From NCBI GenBank assembly GCA_963978895.1, contig OZ022244.1, positions 5,622,353-5,686,352 of the forward strand: 64,000 bases of DNA, read 5' to 3'. Positions 1 through 11,466 of the stretch are shown in pieces. The first letter of the stretch is position 1; the number at the start of each line of letters is the position of its first letter. The notes below the pieces were generated by a model. That model ran no database searches. It saw only the letters and a list, made by a program, of their open reading frames with translations, and was not told the DNA's origin. The position numbers were made by a program, and so were the translations under genes. The DNA is from Erpobdella octoculata. Taxonomy: Eukaryota; Annelida; Clitellata; Hirudinida; Erpobdellidae.

Positions 1-462
1 TCATAACTCTATTTTGTTTTTATCTTCATAAAAATTGCAATTTTATGTTCTTCTGTGCAAAATAATTTTCCGTAAATCAATACCAGCTCCAGAGGCACAC
101 AAAATCAGCTAACTTTTCAAAACATGGGGATCATATAACTTAACGCTATTTATCTGTCACATTAACCAGCATTCTAACCAACTAACTGATCAGAGTTGCT
201 GCTCATATATTGAATCATACTGCAGAAAGAATGTTGTTCATGAAACAAAATGCCGGAAAGTATTTTTTAGTATTTCAATGAAAATACCAAGTTTTGAAAA
301 TTCAGGTATTTAAGTTTTCAATTTTTCCAAGCACCGGGTTTTAGTTTTTTATTTACGAAAGTACGGCTTTCACTTTGATAAAACTCCAGCTTTGGGTACT
401 GGTTTTACTTTTTGAAAGTTTGGGTTCGTGTATCCGGATTGGGTCGGGTAACCGTAACATCC

Positions 463-465
<3 letters not shown>
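1..465. other. AT-rich non-coding sequence with possible hAT terminus
   Basis: I see no gene here. Around 441-465 the minus strand reads TAGGGATGTTACGG followed by GC-rich sequence. This resembles hAT-family ends, which often start TAGGG or CAGGG, but no partner end or target duplication was found, so it is only a possible solo terminus. Confidence 0.3.

Positions 466-510
<45 letters not shown>
463..510. repeat. (TA)n microsatellite
   Basis: A short run of TA dinucleotides abuts the putative hAT terminus. Confidence 0.95.
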
Positions 511-511
<1 letters not shown>

Positions 512-729
512 TTTTTTATGGTGAATCATAATATTACTCGCAACATTAACATTTAGATTTTTACCAATACACTGCATTTATACTCATTGAGCCCCAAACT
601 ATTAGAAATATAACATTGTCTTAAAATAAGAATTATTTAAAGCCTCTAATGATTTAAAAAATATTGGTAATAACCATGGGAATGAAGAAAATCAAAGACA
701 TGTTAGTGAAAGTTGTTCTTCGTAATTTC

Positions 730-957
<228 letters not shown>

Positions 958-1196
958 GCAGTAGCGGATGTAGGGAAACCATGCCCCCCCCCCGTGGATT
1001 CCAAAATTTAGTTTTTTGAGATATTTAAAAAATTTGTGTGACTACGTTTTAGGTAAACTACAATATTTTTAGCATTTGGCAGTTGTTTTCCAGTGTGGTT
1101 TGTGGATTTAGAATCAAATGTTTGCTTTTTCCGCCGTTTTTGGCCCCTCCCGCCATTTGTTTCCCCCACCCCCCAAAGAAGTCTAGATCCGCCATT

Positions 1197-1375
<179 letters not shown>

Positions 1376-1435
1376 CGTTTAGCAAGCAAAACGTTTCTGC
1401 AGCAAATTGTACCTGGTCACGGTCTTTTTAAGATT

Positions 1436-4400
1436 AGCATTCAATCATCATAAAACTGTCTTTGGTAATAGCTTGTGATCTCGACAAAAAATAAGTTTCA
1501 ACCAATGCATCCTGGTTGAGTGTAAATTACGTCAGGAAGTTAAGTTAATTTTCATGACGTCATGGTGTAGGCTTGCAAATGTGCTGTAATACATTATAAG
1601 TTAAACATTCAATGGCAATCGAGAGAATTAACAATAAAGGGTTCAATCTTATAAGAAGATGTTCTTCATAGCTAATTCACTGAAAGAAAATTATTGAATA
1701 AAAACTCCATATATAACGAAGAATTAGAATCAAAGTAAACAAGTAAATTTTCTGTATAAAAAAACGTAATCTTTTGAAACACATATTCTCTTTTGACAAT
1801 AACAGAAACGGCAAAATAAAAAAAATTAATTTATAATCTTCTAATTTAATAATATTTAGATCAGTTGAAATTAAAAATAATTTTAAAGACAAGTTTAAAC
1901 ATTCATAAAAACAGACTGAAATAGTTTTTATTTTTTTATTTTTATGGACTGGAAGTCCCAGACAAATGAAGAAGTAAGTGCTGCTCGTTCCAAATCAATG
2001 ATTTTCTTTGTTGCTATGAATTACAAAAGTTGTTTATCGTGATTTAACTTCTTACTTGTCTGTTTGGTTCAACCTAGATAATGAAATCAAAACAATTTTA
2101 TAAAAATATTTCATACAGTGCATCCTGGTTGAGTGTAAAATGCGTCAGTTACTTTTCATTACGTCAATATGTAGGCTTGCAAATGTGCTGTAATAAACTA
2201 TAAACTAACCATTTAATGGCGATCAACAGAAATAACAATATCTTATAAAAAAAATATTTTTCACACTGAAGCAAACGAGCCTTTATTGAAAGAAAATAAT
2301 CCATAAACAGAGAAGAATTAGAAGCAAAGCTGAGAAACCTGTAGCTTATTTTCTTCACAAAAATGTAATGTTTTGAAACACAAATTCAAATGAAAAAAAT
2401 GAAAATAAGACAAATTGAAAAATAAAAGAAATGTAATTTATGATCTTTTAATTCAATACATTTTAGGTCTATTATAACAAAAAACAATTTCAAGAACCTG
2501 TTTAAACACTCATAAAAATAGAGTGAAATAATTTTTATTTTTTTACGGTTATTGTTCTGCAAGTATCTGATGACCGACGGAAAGTCTCAGACAAACGAAG
2601 AAGTAAGTGCCGCTCGTTCCAAATCAATGATTTTCTTTGTTGCTATGAATTACAAAAGTTGTTCTCCGTAATTCAACTTCTCACTTTTTTGTTTGGTTCA
2701 ACCTTCATAATGAAACAAACAAAGTTTTTAAAGATAATTCATACATGGTTACTCTTGCATTTTGTATTGTCAGGCTTCAACTACTTTAATAGAGGTATAG
2801 TAAAGTAATGGAAAAAGGTTCATATTTTGAAGAACATTTCTGCGGTAGCATATTTACTGGTGTTAGCAGTACAAACTTCAACAAAATGTTTAGTTGAGAA
2901 AGATACTACATGTGAAGAAAAGAAAATTGCTCAAAAAGGCCTTACCCAGAGTCAATGCTGCTATAATCTTCTAAAGGCAAATCTTAGTTGAAAACACATA
3001 ATTCTTTCATTGTTCACCTGAACGATAACTAGTTTTGATTAATCTATTCTAGCTGTTGTTTGTTGACTCAATGAATGCGTGAAGCTTATTAAATTGAATA
3101 AAAATAAAACAACCTACATAGGGGCGTATATTTAAAACATAGTTGAAGGCGAATGATCGATACCTTCACGTCTGAAAACACACCTGTTGACTCAGTTTGG
3201 TTAATAGTAAGGGGATTTGAATGAAATCTAAGAAAAAGCAGTTGCAGACATGTTATTTAACAACATTTTTCTATAAATGTGCTATTAATGTTATTCTTTA
3301 ATGAAGTTATCGTTTGAAATGTTAAAATCAATTTCTTTTGCGATTTTTTGATGACTGTTCATCAAAGTAACAGCATTTAACCTCGTATGTTTCATTGTAC
3401 ATTGGTTTTTTTCTCCGGCTTGCACATAAACAGGGAAATAATACAGATGTACACACCCATAAAGTATTAAAAATGCAATATTTGTCATTTTTGCAGGGGG
3501 CAGACAATTTTCCCTTGAGCTAGGCAAGATTTGATCTGTCTGATGTCTGTGGAGGTGGCGGGTTCAGGACAAGGTCGAAATAATTTATGTTCACGCTCAT
3601 TCTTGCGCTATGAAAACAACGCCTTCTTTTTGAAAACATTGAAACTATTGTGCCAAATGTTCAATTGTTTAACTTTATTTGTAACATAACATATTTGCTT
3701 GTTATTGTTGTATTATGGTTTTGTTTTTTCATGATGGTTTACAAGAAATAAAATTATGTACAATAACTTTGAAAATTATTACAACTATTAAACCAATTAG
3801 TTAATAGTTATACGAATTAATATATTTGTCGTAGTGTCATAGCTTTTCTCTTCTTTGGTTAGCGAGTTTTTGGAAATCTACATTCTGATTGTATATAAAA
3901 AATAATTTGGTTTTTTTTGTTGAAACAAATTTAGATTTTAAACTCAGCCAACTTTATTGGGATCAGACATATTATCGAAAAAGAGGAGATTGTACTAGTT
4001 GCATTTCTCAAATAAAATTTAATTTGTAAAAATTTAATTTTTTGCGCATAACTTGGCTTCCCCCAATCAACATTCTTGGATTCGCCAGTGCCTTTACGAG
4101 ACATTCAACCTTAACAACTCGAGTAAAATTTTTTTATAAGAACTACGTAGGTACATCACAGTTTTTTTTCTCTTGAACAATTAGAAGCATATGAATATTA
4201 GCTTGGCAATGCCCATACAGTTTAATTAGAAGTTTGTGATGCTTTATATAGCTACAAGCTAACGTCAGTTCTATTGCGAGCATCGGAAAAAAGTTATTTA
4301 AGCATTGTGATTTCGACGACTATGAAGAAATTGATGACGGTCCCAATTTCTCTTATGTTGCAGTCAAAATAGTTTATTTTACATCATCACTGCAAAAGTG

Positions 4401-4470
4401 CAAAGGAATTAGTTAGAAATGATTTTTTATAAAACAAAATTATGAAAGAAGATTTTAGAAATGAACTGTG
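1436..4470 (+). repeat. 3-kb dispersed repeat, copy 1
   Basis: Most of this block recurs in the same orientation at about 30006-32460, with many substitutions and indels. Anchors include the phrases around 'catcctggttgag' (1508 and 2120; 30077), 'tttaatagaggtatag' (2782; 30628) and 'gccagtgcctttacgag' (4084; 32197). A shorter match near 580-660 aligns to 29540-29600, so the homologous block may start there, with the microsatellites inserted in this copy. Copy 1 also has an internal tandem duplication of about 610 bp (roughly 1505-2107 and 2118-2735) that copy 2 lacks. I found no intact ORF in either copy, so it is an old unclassified element or a segmental duplication. Confidence 0.8.
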
Positions 4471-4735
4471 CATTTTTCTGGATGTTTGAAACAGTCGTGT
4501 GTATAACTTCCTTTACACTTTGCGCAAATCTATCATTGTAGATCCAATCATTACAGTGACGGAGAGTGTCTCTGGTAGTCGTGGTTGTTTTCTTGGCTGT
4601 TATCACGTCAACTGTTTTTCCCTGCAAATATCTATTGATAATAGTTGTGTTTGATAGTATTCTTTTTAACACAACCAACCCAAACAAAAAATCAAAGTCA
4701 CCTATTGCAGTCAGTAAGTACCAATGGAGCTTCAT
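4427..4735 (-). pseudogene. hAT-like transposase fragment
   Basis: An open frame of 102 codons carries a central stretch LQGKTVDVITA preceded by a hydrophobic LVVLKRIL segment and followed by TRDTLRHCNDW. This resembles the region of hAT-type and zinc-finger MYM-like transposases just before the catalytic insertion domain (typically LQGKxxDxxxA). No DDE residues or dimerisation domain are present, so it is a fragment. It abuts the gypsy integrase relic on the opposite strand. The assignment rests on one motif and is moderate at best. Confidence 0.4.
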
Positions 4736-4956
4736 TTATATCAGGGCAGGAACTTCGATTCGCAATTGTTTAAGGAAATGTGCAGCATTTTAGGCATACA
4801 CAAAACCCGCACAACTCCTTTTCACCAATAGTCTGACGGTATGGTAGAACGATTTCACCGAAATATTCATCAGCATTTGTACAAGATGGTAGGCGAAAAC
4901 AAAAATAAAAACACATTTCATTATTTTTGATGGCTTACAAGGGATCTGTTCACAAT
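4736..4956 (+). pseudogene. Ty3/gypsy integrase fragment (left part)
   Basis: In translation this shows the conserved integrase-core phrases GRNFDSQLFKE, ILGIHKTRTTPFH and SDGMVERFHR, then MAYKGSVH after a one-base frame change. These are typical of the second half of the rve integrase domain of Ty3/gypsy retrotransposons. An in-frame stop follows TTPFHQ, so the copy is dead. The reading stops at 4956, where a hAT-like element begins, and resumes at 9822-10018. I found no LTRs, protease or reverse transcriptase here. Confidence 0.8.
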
Positions 4957-5491
4957 TAGAGATGTGCGCGCGGACAACTTTTTCTTTCCATCCCCATCCA
5001 TCCCCGCGACTGTCATTCCCATTTCCATCCATTCCCGCCAGTATCATCCCTATCCCAAACCAATCCTGAAGTGTTTCATCCCCATCCCCAACCATCCCCC
5101 AAGTGTTTCTGCCCATCCCAGCAGTTTTTTATATTTTATTCCCATCCATCTTTGCATTGTTTATCTCCATTTTTAACCAATCATGTACTAGACATTATTT
5201 TCAGTACCTAATTTCAACCCAACTTTAACTTAAGTTTTGATAAATACACCATAATATGACTCAATACAATTTATTTATTTAAGTCCATGAATAAATAAAA
5301 ATCCATCAATGTTTTTTCAACTTTCTAGATGGCGAGAAATTGTTGTTTGGTCAGGCAAAATACTATCTACATCTTCTACTTTACCATATTTGGCTCTATA
5401 TGTTTATAAGTTGTTTGGCCAAATTATTATTATTATTATTATTATTTTATTTTATCTAAAACAAAACAAGAGTCTTGCACTAAGAATGCCA

Positions 5492-8400
5492 TTAACAATA
5501 TGTCAAATTAAAAAAGTGTTTTTTCAACAATGCTCTGAAGTCTTCATTTAGAACAGCACTTCGGATAGATTTAGGTAGTTGGTTCCATGCACCGGGCCCG
5601 GAAACGGCGAATGCTCGTTTACCGAAACTTCGACGAGTTCTTGGGATGACAGCGTCACCATGGGAGGACGAACGTAGATGTTGACGACCAGAATGAGAGG
5701 AGCACAGGCTAATCATCCGTGTCATGTAGGCAGGGGCACGATTTGTTAAAATATTGTAAACCAGTAAGCAGAGTTTTAAGGTCACTCTTTCCGGTAGGGG
5801 GAGCCAGTGTAGTTGGCGGAGAAGAGGCGTGATGTGGTCCCGTCGAGAGATGCCACCGATAAGACGTGCAGCAGCATGAAGAACCGCAGTGAGTGGGCGA
5901 AGAGCAGTCATCGGCAGGCCAGCAAGGACCACGTTACAATAATCTATTCTAGAAACAACAAGAGCCTGGACCAAAATCCGCACGCAGTGTTTGTTTAGGG
6001 CACCCTTGATCTGTCGGATGCGGCGTAGGTGGAAGAAGCAAGATCGTGCCACGGCCGATATATGTAGATTCATTAGCAAGGAGCTATCCAGTATCACCCC
6101 AAGATTTCTAATAGACTTCACGGGGGTGATGACGCAGTCAGTACTGATTTGAAGACTACAGTCATCCAGGTGTCGCGTTGAGATGTTCCCTCGGTGGAAC
6201 CAGATAAGTTCTGTTTTAGAGGGGTTTAGGCTCAATCTCATAGACGAGGACCAAACGCGAATCTCGCTGACACAGGCGACAAGACGCTCTCTAACGGACT
6301 GCAGGTCGGTTACGTCAAAATGGATGTACAGCTGAGTATCATCAGCGTAAAGTAGAGTCTGCACGTCGTGAGAAGAAGCAATTCGAGTAATATGGCTTGT
6401 GTAAAGGATGAAGAGAAGTGGACCTAAGATTGAACCCTGAGGCACACCACAGTCAACGGCCGATACTCTCGACGTCGCCCGGCCCAATCGGATAAGATGT
6501 GTTCGATTTGATAGAAAAGACCCAATCCAGTCAAGTGCGGTTGAAGTCACGCCAAAGCTAGTGTGAAGGAGATCAGTAAGGAGAACATGATCGACACAGT
6601 CGAAAGCTGCACTGAAGTCAAGGAGCACGAGCGCAGTCGGTTGGCCCCTGTCAAGTGAAAGAATAATGTCGTTGTAAACTTTCCCGACTGCTGTCTCTGT
6701 ACTGTGGTACTTGCGAAAACCAGACTGAACCTGCGGAAGCAGATTCATCGATTCGATATGTGAAGAAAGCTGACGGTGGACGACACGTTCAATAAATTTT
6801 GAGATGAACGATAGGTTTGATATGGGGCGGTAGCTTTTGGGATCAACGGGATCCATCCCCGTTTTCTTGAGTCGAGGTCGGACGATAGCCCTTTTGTGAC
6901 TGGCTGGTAGGGACGCATCTTGAAATGAAGTGTTTACGAGGTGGGAAATAATAGGAGCAAACACGCTTTTGAGTTTTTTTATGAGCCAGACAGGTGCAGT
7001 GTCAAGCTCACACTGTCTAGTCCCAAGGCGATTGAGTAGGCACTCGACCTCCTCGGAAGTGATATTGTCGAAAGCAGCCAGAACCGGAACATCGGCCGGG
7101 CAAGAACTGAAAAGCGGAGGTAGGGCGTCTTTTGTGGTTCGACGAATGTCCTCGATCCTCAGCGTGAAGTAGTCAAGCAATGCGTCAGGAGTAAGACCAC
7201 TAGCAGAAATATCAGTGACTGGATTAAGAAGAGAGTTTAAAGATCTCCAAGTCGCCCGGCCATCGCCAGTCACTTCTTCAATTTTATGTCGAAAGTAGCT
7301 TGAGCACTTTTTCTGGATCAGTCGACGTTTGAGTATGGACTGGGTGTGCCAAGCTATTTTATCCGACGACAGTTTGGTGCACAAATAACGCCGTTCGAGT
7401 CGACGATTTAGTCTTTTGGACCGACTACAGTCGGCATCAAACCAGGGGCTTTCTGGCTTTATCCTTAAGGTAATCAACTTCCGTGGAGCATGACGATCAA
7501 GGAGCTCGTTCATTGTTGCATCGTAGAGATCGAACAGCTGTTCAGCAGATTTGTCCGATTTCAAGGCAGAGACTTCAAAGAGCCTGGTATTTTGAAGATC
7601 GATACTGAATGATGCTAAGTCGAATGACCTGAAGGAACGGCGTTCCACTTTTTCGGTGATAATGGGGGGTGGTTTATGACAAGTTGAAAAGGTAATGATT
7701 GAATGGTCGGATAGAGAAGGAGGGATGATTAGTAAATTTGTTATGAGCGAAGATGAGCGCGTGATAACCACATCAAGGGTATGACCATGGTCATGAGTCG
7801 GTCCTGTTACCAGTTGAGTGAGGCCATGACTCAGGAGCAAATTTTGAAACTTTCTGGTTGTAGTGATGTCCTGATCCAGGTGAATATTGATATCCCCAAG
7901 TAAGATCAGATCGCAGGAGTAGTCGGCAGTTTTTCTCAAAAGCTCTGAAAATTCGGAGAAAAACGCTTCTGTAACAGATTCAGAACCTGGTCGATATAGG
8001 ACCAAAATTAATTGGTGAGAATCACGGAATGTGACGTAGGCAGATAGTAACTCAAAAACGCTGAAGCTTCCAAAATCCTTGATGGAGGACCTGAAGTTGT
8101 TTTTGTGGATAATACATATGCCTCCTCCACGAGGCCCGCGGAGGCTAGCGAGGTCAGCATCGAGAGGTGATGGGCGAGGTCTGTCCAAAGCCTGGTAGCC
8201 AAGAGGGGTTGAGGCGATTAGAGAGGGCGAAAAGGAAGACTCATGACATGATTCGACGATACACATGATGTCTATTTTGGAAGAGATTAGGAATTCGCTT
8301 ATTGTGGCGGATTTATTTCCAATTGAGCGAGCGTTCCAGACAGCGAGATTGCATCTTGTAGAAGGGCGACTTCCATGGTCTTTAGAAGACGAGTCTTTAG

Positions 8401-8623
8401 AATCACTAGAGATGATGTCGGCTACATATGGCATAGAAGGTTTGGAAGACAAGTGTCGAAACCGACCTGCTCTATTTCCTCTGTAATGGCGTTTTTGTAT
8501 GCTATAACGAATTAATGCGTGTTTTCTCAAGACCAGAAGAAGTTCGCGAGACAGCGTGTAATTTCCATCACGAAGAGAATACAGTTCAGAGCGCGAGAGA
8601 AAACGCCGCTCGTTTATACACAT
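5492..8623 (-). CDS. LINE ORF2: AP endonuclease plus reverse transcriptase
   Basis: An uninterrupted 1043-codon frame encodes a non-LTR retrotransposon polyprotein for target-primed reverse transcription. Residues about 90-320 form an apurinic-endonuclease-type domain: NARSIGNK, then VESCHE with the catalytic Glu, GDINIHLD, and the SDHSIITF motif. Residues about 500-790 form the reverse transcriptase: PVDPKSYRPISNLS, LLDFSAAFDCVDH, GVPQGSILGPLLF and the catalytic YADDTQLYIHF box. The C-terminal part has SRIDYCNVVLAGLP and HITPLLRQLHWLPL, typical of L2, Rex1 and CR1 relatives. There are no stops, frameshifts or lost catalytic residues, so the copy may have been active recently. A separate ORF1 was not seen. 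The start chosen is the first Met, and a few residues either way are possible. Confidence 0.93.
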   Translation of the reverse strand: MCINERRFLSRSELYSLRDGNYTLSRELLLVLRKHALIRYSIQKRHYRGNRAGRFRHLSSKPSMPYVADIISSDSKDSSSKDHGSRPSTRCNLAVWNARSIGNKSATISEFLISSKIDIMCIVESCHESSFSPSLIASTPLGYQALDRPRPSPLDADLASLRGPRGGGICIIHKNNFRSSIKDFGSFSVFELLSAYVTFRDSHQLILVLYRPGSESVTEAFFSEFSELLRKTADYSCDLILLGDINIHLDQDITTTRKFQNLLLSHGLTQLVTGPTHDHGHTLDVVITRSSSLITNLLIIPPSLSDHSIITFSTCHKPPPIITEKVERRSFRSFDLASFSIDLQNTRLFEVSALKSDKSAEQLFDLYDATMNELLDRHAPRKLITLRIKPESPWFDADCSRSKRLNRRLERRYLCTKLSSDKIAWHTQSILKRRLIQKKCSSYFRHKIEEVTGDGRATWRSLNSLLNPVTDISASGLTPDALLDYFTLRIEDIRRTTKDALPPLFSSCPADVPVLAAFDNITSEEVECLLNRLGTRQCELDTAPVWLIKKLKSVFAPIISHLVNTSFQDASLPASHKRAIVRPRLKKTGMDPVDPKSYRPISNLSFISKFIERVVHRQLSSHIESMNLLPQVQSGFRKYHSTETAVGKVYNDIILSLDRGQPTALVLLDFSAAFDCVDHVLLTDLLHTSFGVTSTALDWIGSFLSNRTHLIRLGRATSRVSAVDCGVPQGSILGPLLFILYTSHITRIASSHDVQTLLYADDTQLYIHFDVTDLQSVRERLVACVSEIRVWSSSMRLSLNPSKTELIWFHRGNISTRHLDDCSLQISTDCVITPVKSIRNLGVILDSSLLMNLHISAVARSCFFHLRRIRQIKGALNKHCVRILVQALVVSRIDYCNVVLAGLPMTALRPLTAVLHAAARLIGGISRRDHITPLLRQLHWLPLPERVTLKLCLLVYNILTNRAPAYMTRMISLCSSHSGRQHLRSSSHGDAVIPRTRRSFGKRAFAVSGPGAWNQLPKSIRSAVLNEDFRALLKKHFFNLTYC

Positions 8624-8687
8624 TGCTGAGTAGTTAAGCAGTAAACGTCGAAAACTGTATTCAAGAAAGCAAAATGTTTTTCGGTGG

Positions 8688-8965
8688 TTTCAAGACTGAC
8701 AAGAACAGACTTTCAGTAACGAAAACGACAGAACAGATCAAAAATACAGCACTCGACATAGAGGCAGCCATTAAGCAAGTCGCCTAGGCAACCATATTGT
8801 ACGACGACGCTTTTCAAGATCCCTTCGATTGCAACAATAAACTTATTCGTTTCATATAAATATAGATTCAAGACTGACAAAACAGGCTATCAGTAACGTT
8901 TCGAATGTTGAATTCAATGAAAAAACGACAGAACAGAGCAAAAAACACAGAACTCGACAAATGTC
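8688..8965 (-). repeat. Duplicated 5' unit of the LINE
   Basis: Two related units of about 75-90 bp lie just upstream of the LINE ORF. On the plus strand both start 'ttcaagactgacaa' (8688 and 8870), continue 'cagtaacg', and later share 'cgacagaacag' followed by A-rich sequence and 'actcgaca'. Tandem 5' monomers are known in several LINE families, where they carry internal promoters. That role is inferred here. Confidence 0.6.
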
Positions 8966-9821
8966 TAAGCCCCTTACCTACGACTATTAAAAAAAGCCTG
9001 GAAAGTCTCAATACAATTATTTAGTGAAAATTATTTAAATGTGGATTAAACTTAAATATATTTTCTGAACAAAACCAACCGCAATAGAGTCTGCCAACAC
9101 AGTCTTTACTGCTGGTGGCACTGACGTCTACGTCGCAATGGCTTTTGACTGGTCCAAAACCCCTAAAATCGGAAAATACGTTTTTGCGGCATTGGTGATT
9201 GCGACGTACAAAAGTCCATGTGAGTACTTAAACCACTTGTACCATCTTCAGAATTGAGTTGCATTTTTCACATTTATCATCTAATAAATGCTACCGGCAC
9301 GTTATCTACTCTGATCAGCTTGAATGACTTCCAAACAACACTTCTTCCTTTGTCAGATTTGTATATAATGACACGATCACTGTTGGAGTTAACTAATTTT
9401 TAAATTTCAGCCTTTTCTTTATTTAAATAGAAATTCGAACTACGATTTCGGAAATTTAACATATAATGCAACCTATTACATTGAAACTTTCAGCAACTCG
9501 ATATCAGCAATATAACAATTCCTCGTTACAAAGATTGAAAAACATTGGCAATGATATGTATTACTTGACACATTTTTGAAGTAAAAAAATAATTAAATTT
9601 TATAAAAAAAACTTCTTTTGTTTTTGCGGTAAAACCGATAAAATTCGACTCCATTCCCGCGGTAACACCGCAACATTTGTTTCCATTCCCGCGATAACCC
9701 CGCAACGTCATCGCCATTACCGCAGTATCTTTGCTTCATTCGTCCCCTTTTCCGCGGAAATACCGCAAAATCCGCGGTATTTCCGCTATCCCCGGTATCT
9801 CCACTACCGTGCACACCTCTA

Positions 9822-10018
9822 CTCACATCACAACAAAAGTTACCCCAAGTAAAATGTTTTTTGGGCGAGAGCTGCCACTTTCTTGCGATCTTATGTTTGG
9901 AAGTCCGGGAGATGTAGTGGAATCGCAAAGTGATAATGATCAACAGTTGCGGCCTACAGATAAAGTAATTAAAATTATTGTGCAATATGGTGCTAATTCT
10001 ATCAAATCTACACTTTAA
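9822..10018 (+). pseudogene. Ty3/gypsy integrase fragment (right part)
   Basis: The reading that broke at 4956 resumes here with HITTKVTPSKMFFGREL and CDLMFGSPGD. This is the stretch after the integrase core in Ty3/gypsy elements, usually TPxxxxFGRE followed by a short hydrophobic PxDLxFG phrase. It ends at a stop at 10018. Together with 4736-4956 it shows one gypsy copy split by a later insertion. Confidence 0.75.
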
Positions 10019-10504
10019 AAAATTAATAAATAATTCTACTATACAAGGAAGTGCTGGCTATAAAACTTTGTAAAAAATCTTTAGCATGATGATCGAAAAA
10101 AATTCCGTAACTTCCTTAGTTTTACGTCACGTTAAAATTTCAGAATTCAAATAGTTTAACTAAAGAAAGGTTAGGCAGCAGTGCCGGAAGTAGTAAACCA
10201 TAATGCAAAAGGGGCAACTACCTTGGAATTCGGAGCAGTTAGGGGCCCGTGAAAAATTGAAATTAATTATATTAAATTGAAATTTTTGCCATGTAAAAAT
10301 AAATCAACTCACGTGTCATTAAAAAATATAAAATATTATTGAAACGTAAAATTTTCAAAAAAAGTTTAATATTTTATGTTATTAGTTTCTTTTCTTTTAA
10401 TCACCGGTTCCATTGTCACTTTTTTTATATCTTAAGTTAACACTATTTGATTGTCTTTTTAAAAATTTTATATTTTCATTAAGGATCAAGTTTTTTATTA
10501 ATAA
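10019..10504. other. AT-rich spacer
   Basis: No gene recognised. Around 10175-10250 there is a richer patch (cagcagtgccggaagtag, then ggggcccgtgaaa) that could be a decayed DNA-transposon end, but no partner was found. Confidence 0.4.
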
Positions 10505-10599
10505 TTAGCGGAGGTACCTGGCGTTGCCCGGGGTTTTTAAAGGTTTTTCTAATGCTTGTCTCTCTCGTTCCCGTTTCCTTCCTCGGTTGTCTTCCCGCT

Positions 10600-11090
10600 T
10601 CCGGTCGCTTTCCCGTTCGTGCTTGCTCTCCCGTTCTCGGTCGGTTTCTCGATGCCGTTCGGTTTCCCGTTCCCGGTAGGTTTTTCGCCCCAGGCCGTTT
10701 TCCCGCTCCCAGACGCTTTTCCCGTTTCCGGTTTTTCCCGCTCCCGGTCGATTTCCCGTTCCGGGTCGCTTTCCTGCTCCCGGTCACTTTCCCTCTCCCG
10801 GTCGCTTTTCCGCTCCCGGTTGCTTTTCCGCTCCCGGTTGCTTTCCCGCTCCCGGTAGCTTTCCCGCTCCCGGTCGATTTTCCGTTCCGGGTCGCTTTCC
10901 TGCTCCCGGTCACTTTCCCTCTCCCGGTCGCTTTTCCGCTCCCGGTCGCTTTTCCGCTCCCGGTTGCTTTCCCGCTCCCGGTAGCTTTCCCGTTCCCGGT
11001 CGCTTTCCCGTTCTTGGTTGCTCTCCCTTTCTCGCTCGATCTTTCGCTCTCAGTTGGCTTTCCGTTCCCGTTTCCGTTCCCGTTTCCGCT
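10600..11090 (+). repeat. 18-bp C/T-rich minisatellite inside Helitron
   Basis: Some 25 degenerate units of the type tttcccgctcccggtcgc fill the 3' half of the Helitron. On either strand this gives long open frames of Gly-Ser-Gly-Lys or Arg-Ser type, which I do not regard as genes. Shorter arrays of the same unit occur at 14205-14290, 27420-27700 and 34280-34360. Confidence 0.9.
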
Positions 11091-11318
11091 CATTTATGTA
11101 TGTATATGTATGTGTATATGTATATATATTTATATATATATATATAAATAAATAAATATATATATATATCTATATAGTTCCCGCTCGCTCAACCGTTCCG
11201 CTCCGCTCATTTTGCGACGGACTTTAATTTTTTTCTCTATATTTGATTCCCTTGACTCTCAAGGTTGTGTGAAAATTTCATTACGATCGGATGAATAATG
11301 TAGCAATGCATAAAGGAC

Positions 11319-11466
11319 ATACATACATACATACATACATACATACATACATACATACATACATACATACATACATACATACATACATACATACATACAT
11401 ACATACATACATACATACATACATACATACATACATACATACATACATACATACATACATACATAC
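11319..11466 (+). repeat. (ACAT)n microsatellite
   Basis: About 37 perfect ACAT units lie between 'gcataaaggacat' and 'acaaacattcattt', the fixed flanks of the Helitron 5' region. The same position holds ACAT or TA repeats in the copies at 15806-15980 and 16170-16220. Confidence 0.97.

Larger units (their letters stand above)
5424..8990 (-). mobile_element. L2/CR1-like non-LTR retrotransposon, near full length
   Basis: The element is read on the minus strand. Its 3' end, at low coordinates, is a short A+T tail with about eight AAT units (5424-5452), the usual 3' microsatellite of this group. The single large ORF is intact (separate entry). Upstream of the ORF, 8640-8990 holds two copies of a promoter-like unit (separate entry). 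Its base composition is much richer in G+C than the flanks, which fits a recent insertion. No clear target-site duplication was found. Confidence 0.85.
4957..9821. mobile_element. hAT-like DNA element inserted in gypsy integrase, carrying a LINE
   Basis: The left end reads TAGAGATGTGCGCGCGG and the right end, reverse complemented, reads TAGAGGTGTGCACGGTA, an imperfect terminal inverted repeat. The flanks 4949-4956 (ttcacaat) and 9822-9829 (ctcacatc) agree at five of eight positions, as expected of an old 8-bp hAT target duplication. Both ends are followed by GC-rich subterminal repeats: 'ccatcccc' units at 4985-5115 and 'ccgcggtat/accgc' units at 9655-9805. No transposase was recognised inside, so it is probably non-autonomous. 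Most of the interior is the L2/CR1-like LINE at 5424-8990. The two subterminal regions look unlike each other, so two abutting elements are an alternative. Confidence 0.55.

Noticed and set aside
10479..11151. Long frames of about 200 codons on both strands, rich in Gly-Ser-Lys or Phe-Pro-Val
   Set aside because: They are read through an 18-bp minisatellite inside a Helitron; the period is a multiple of three, so open frames arise by chance.
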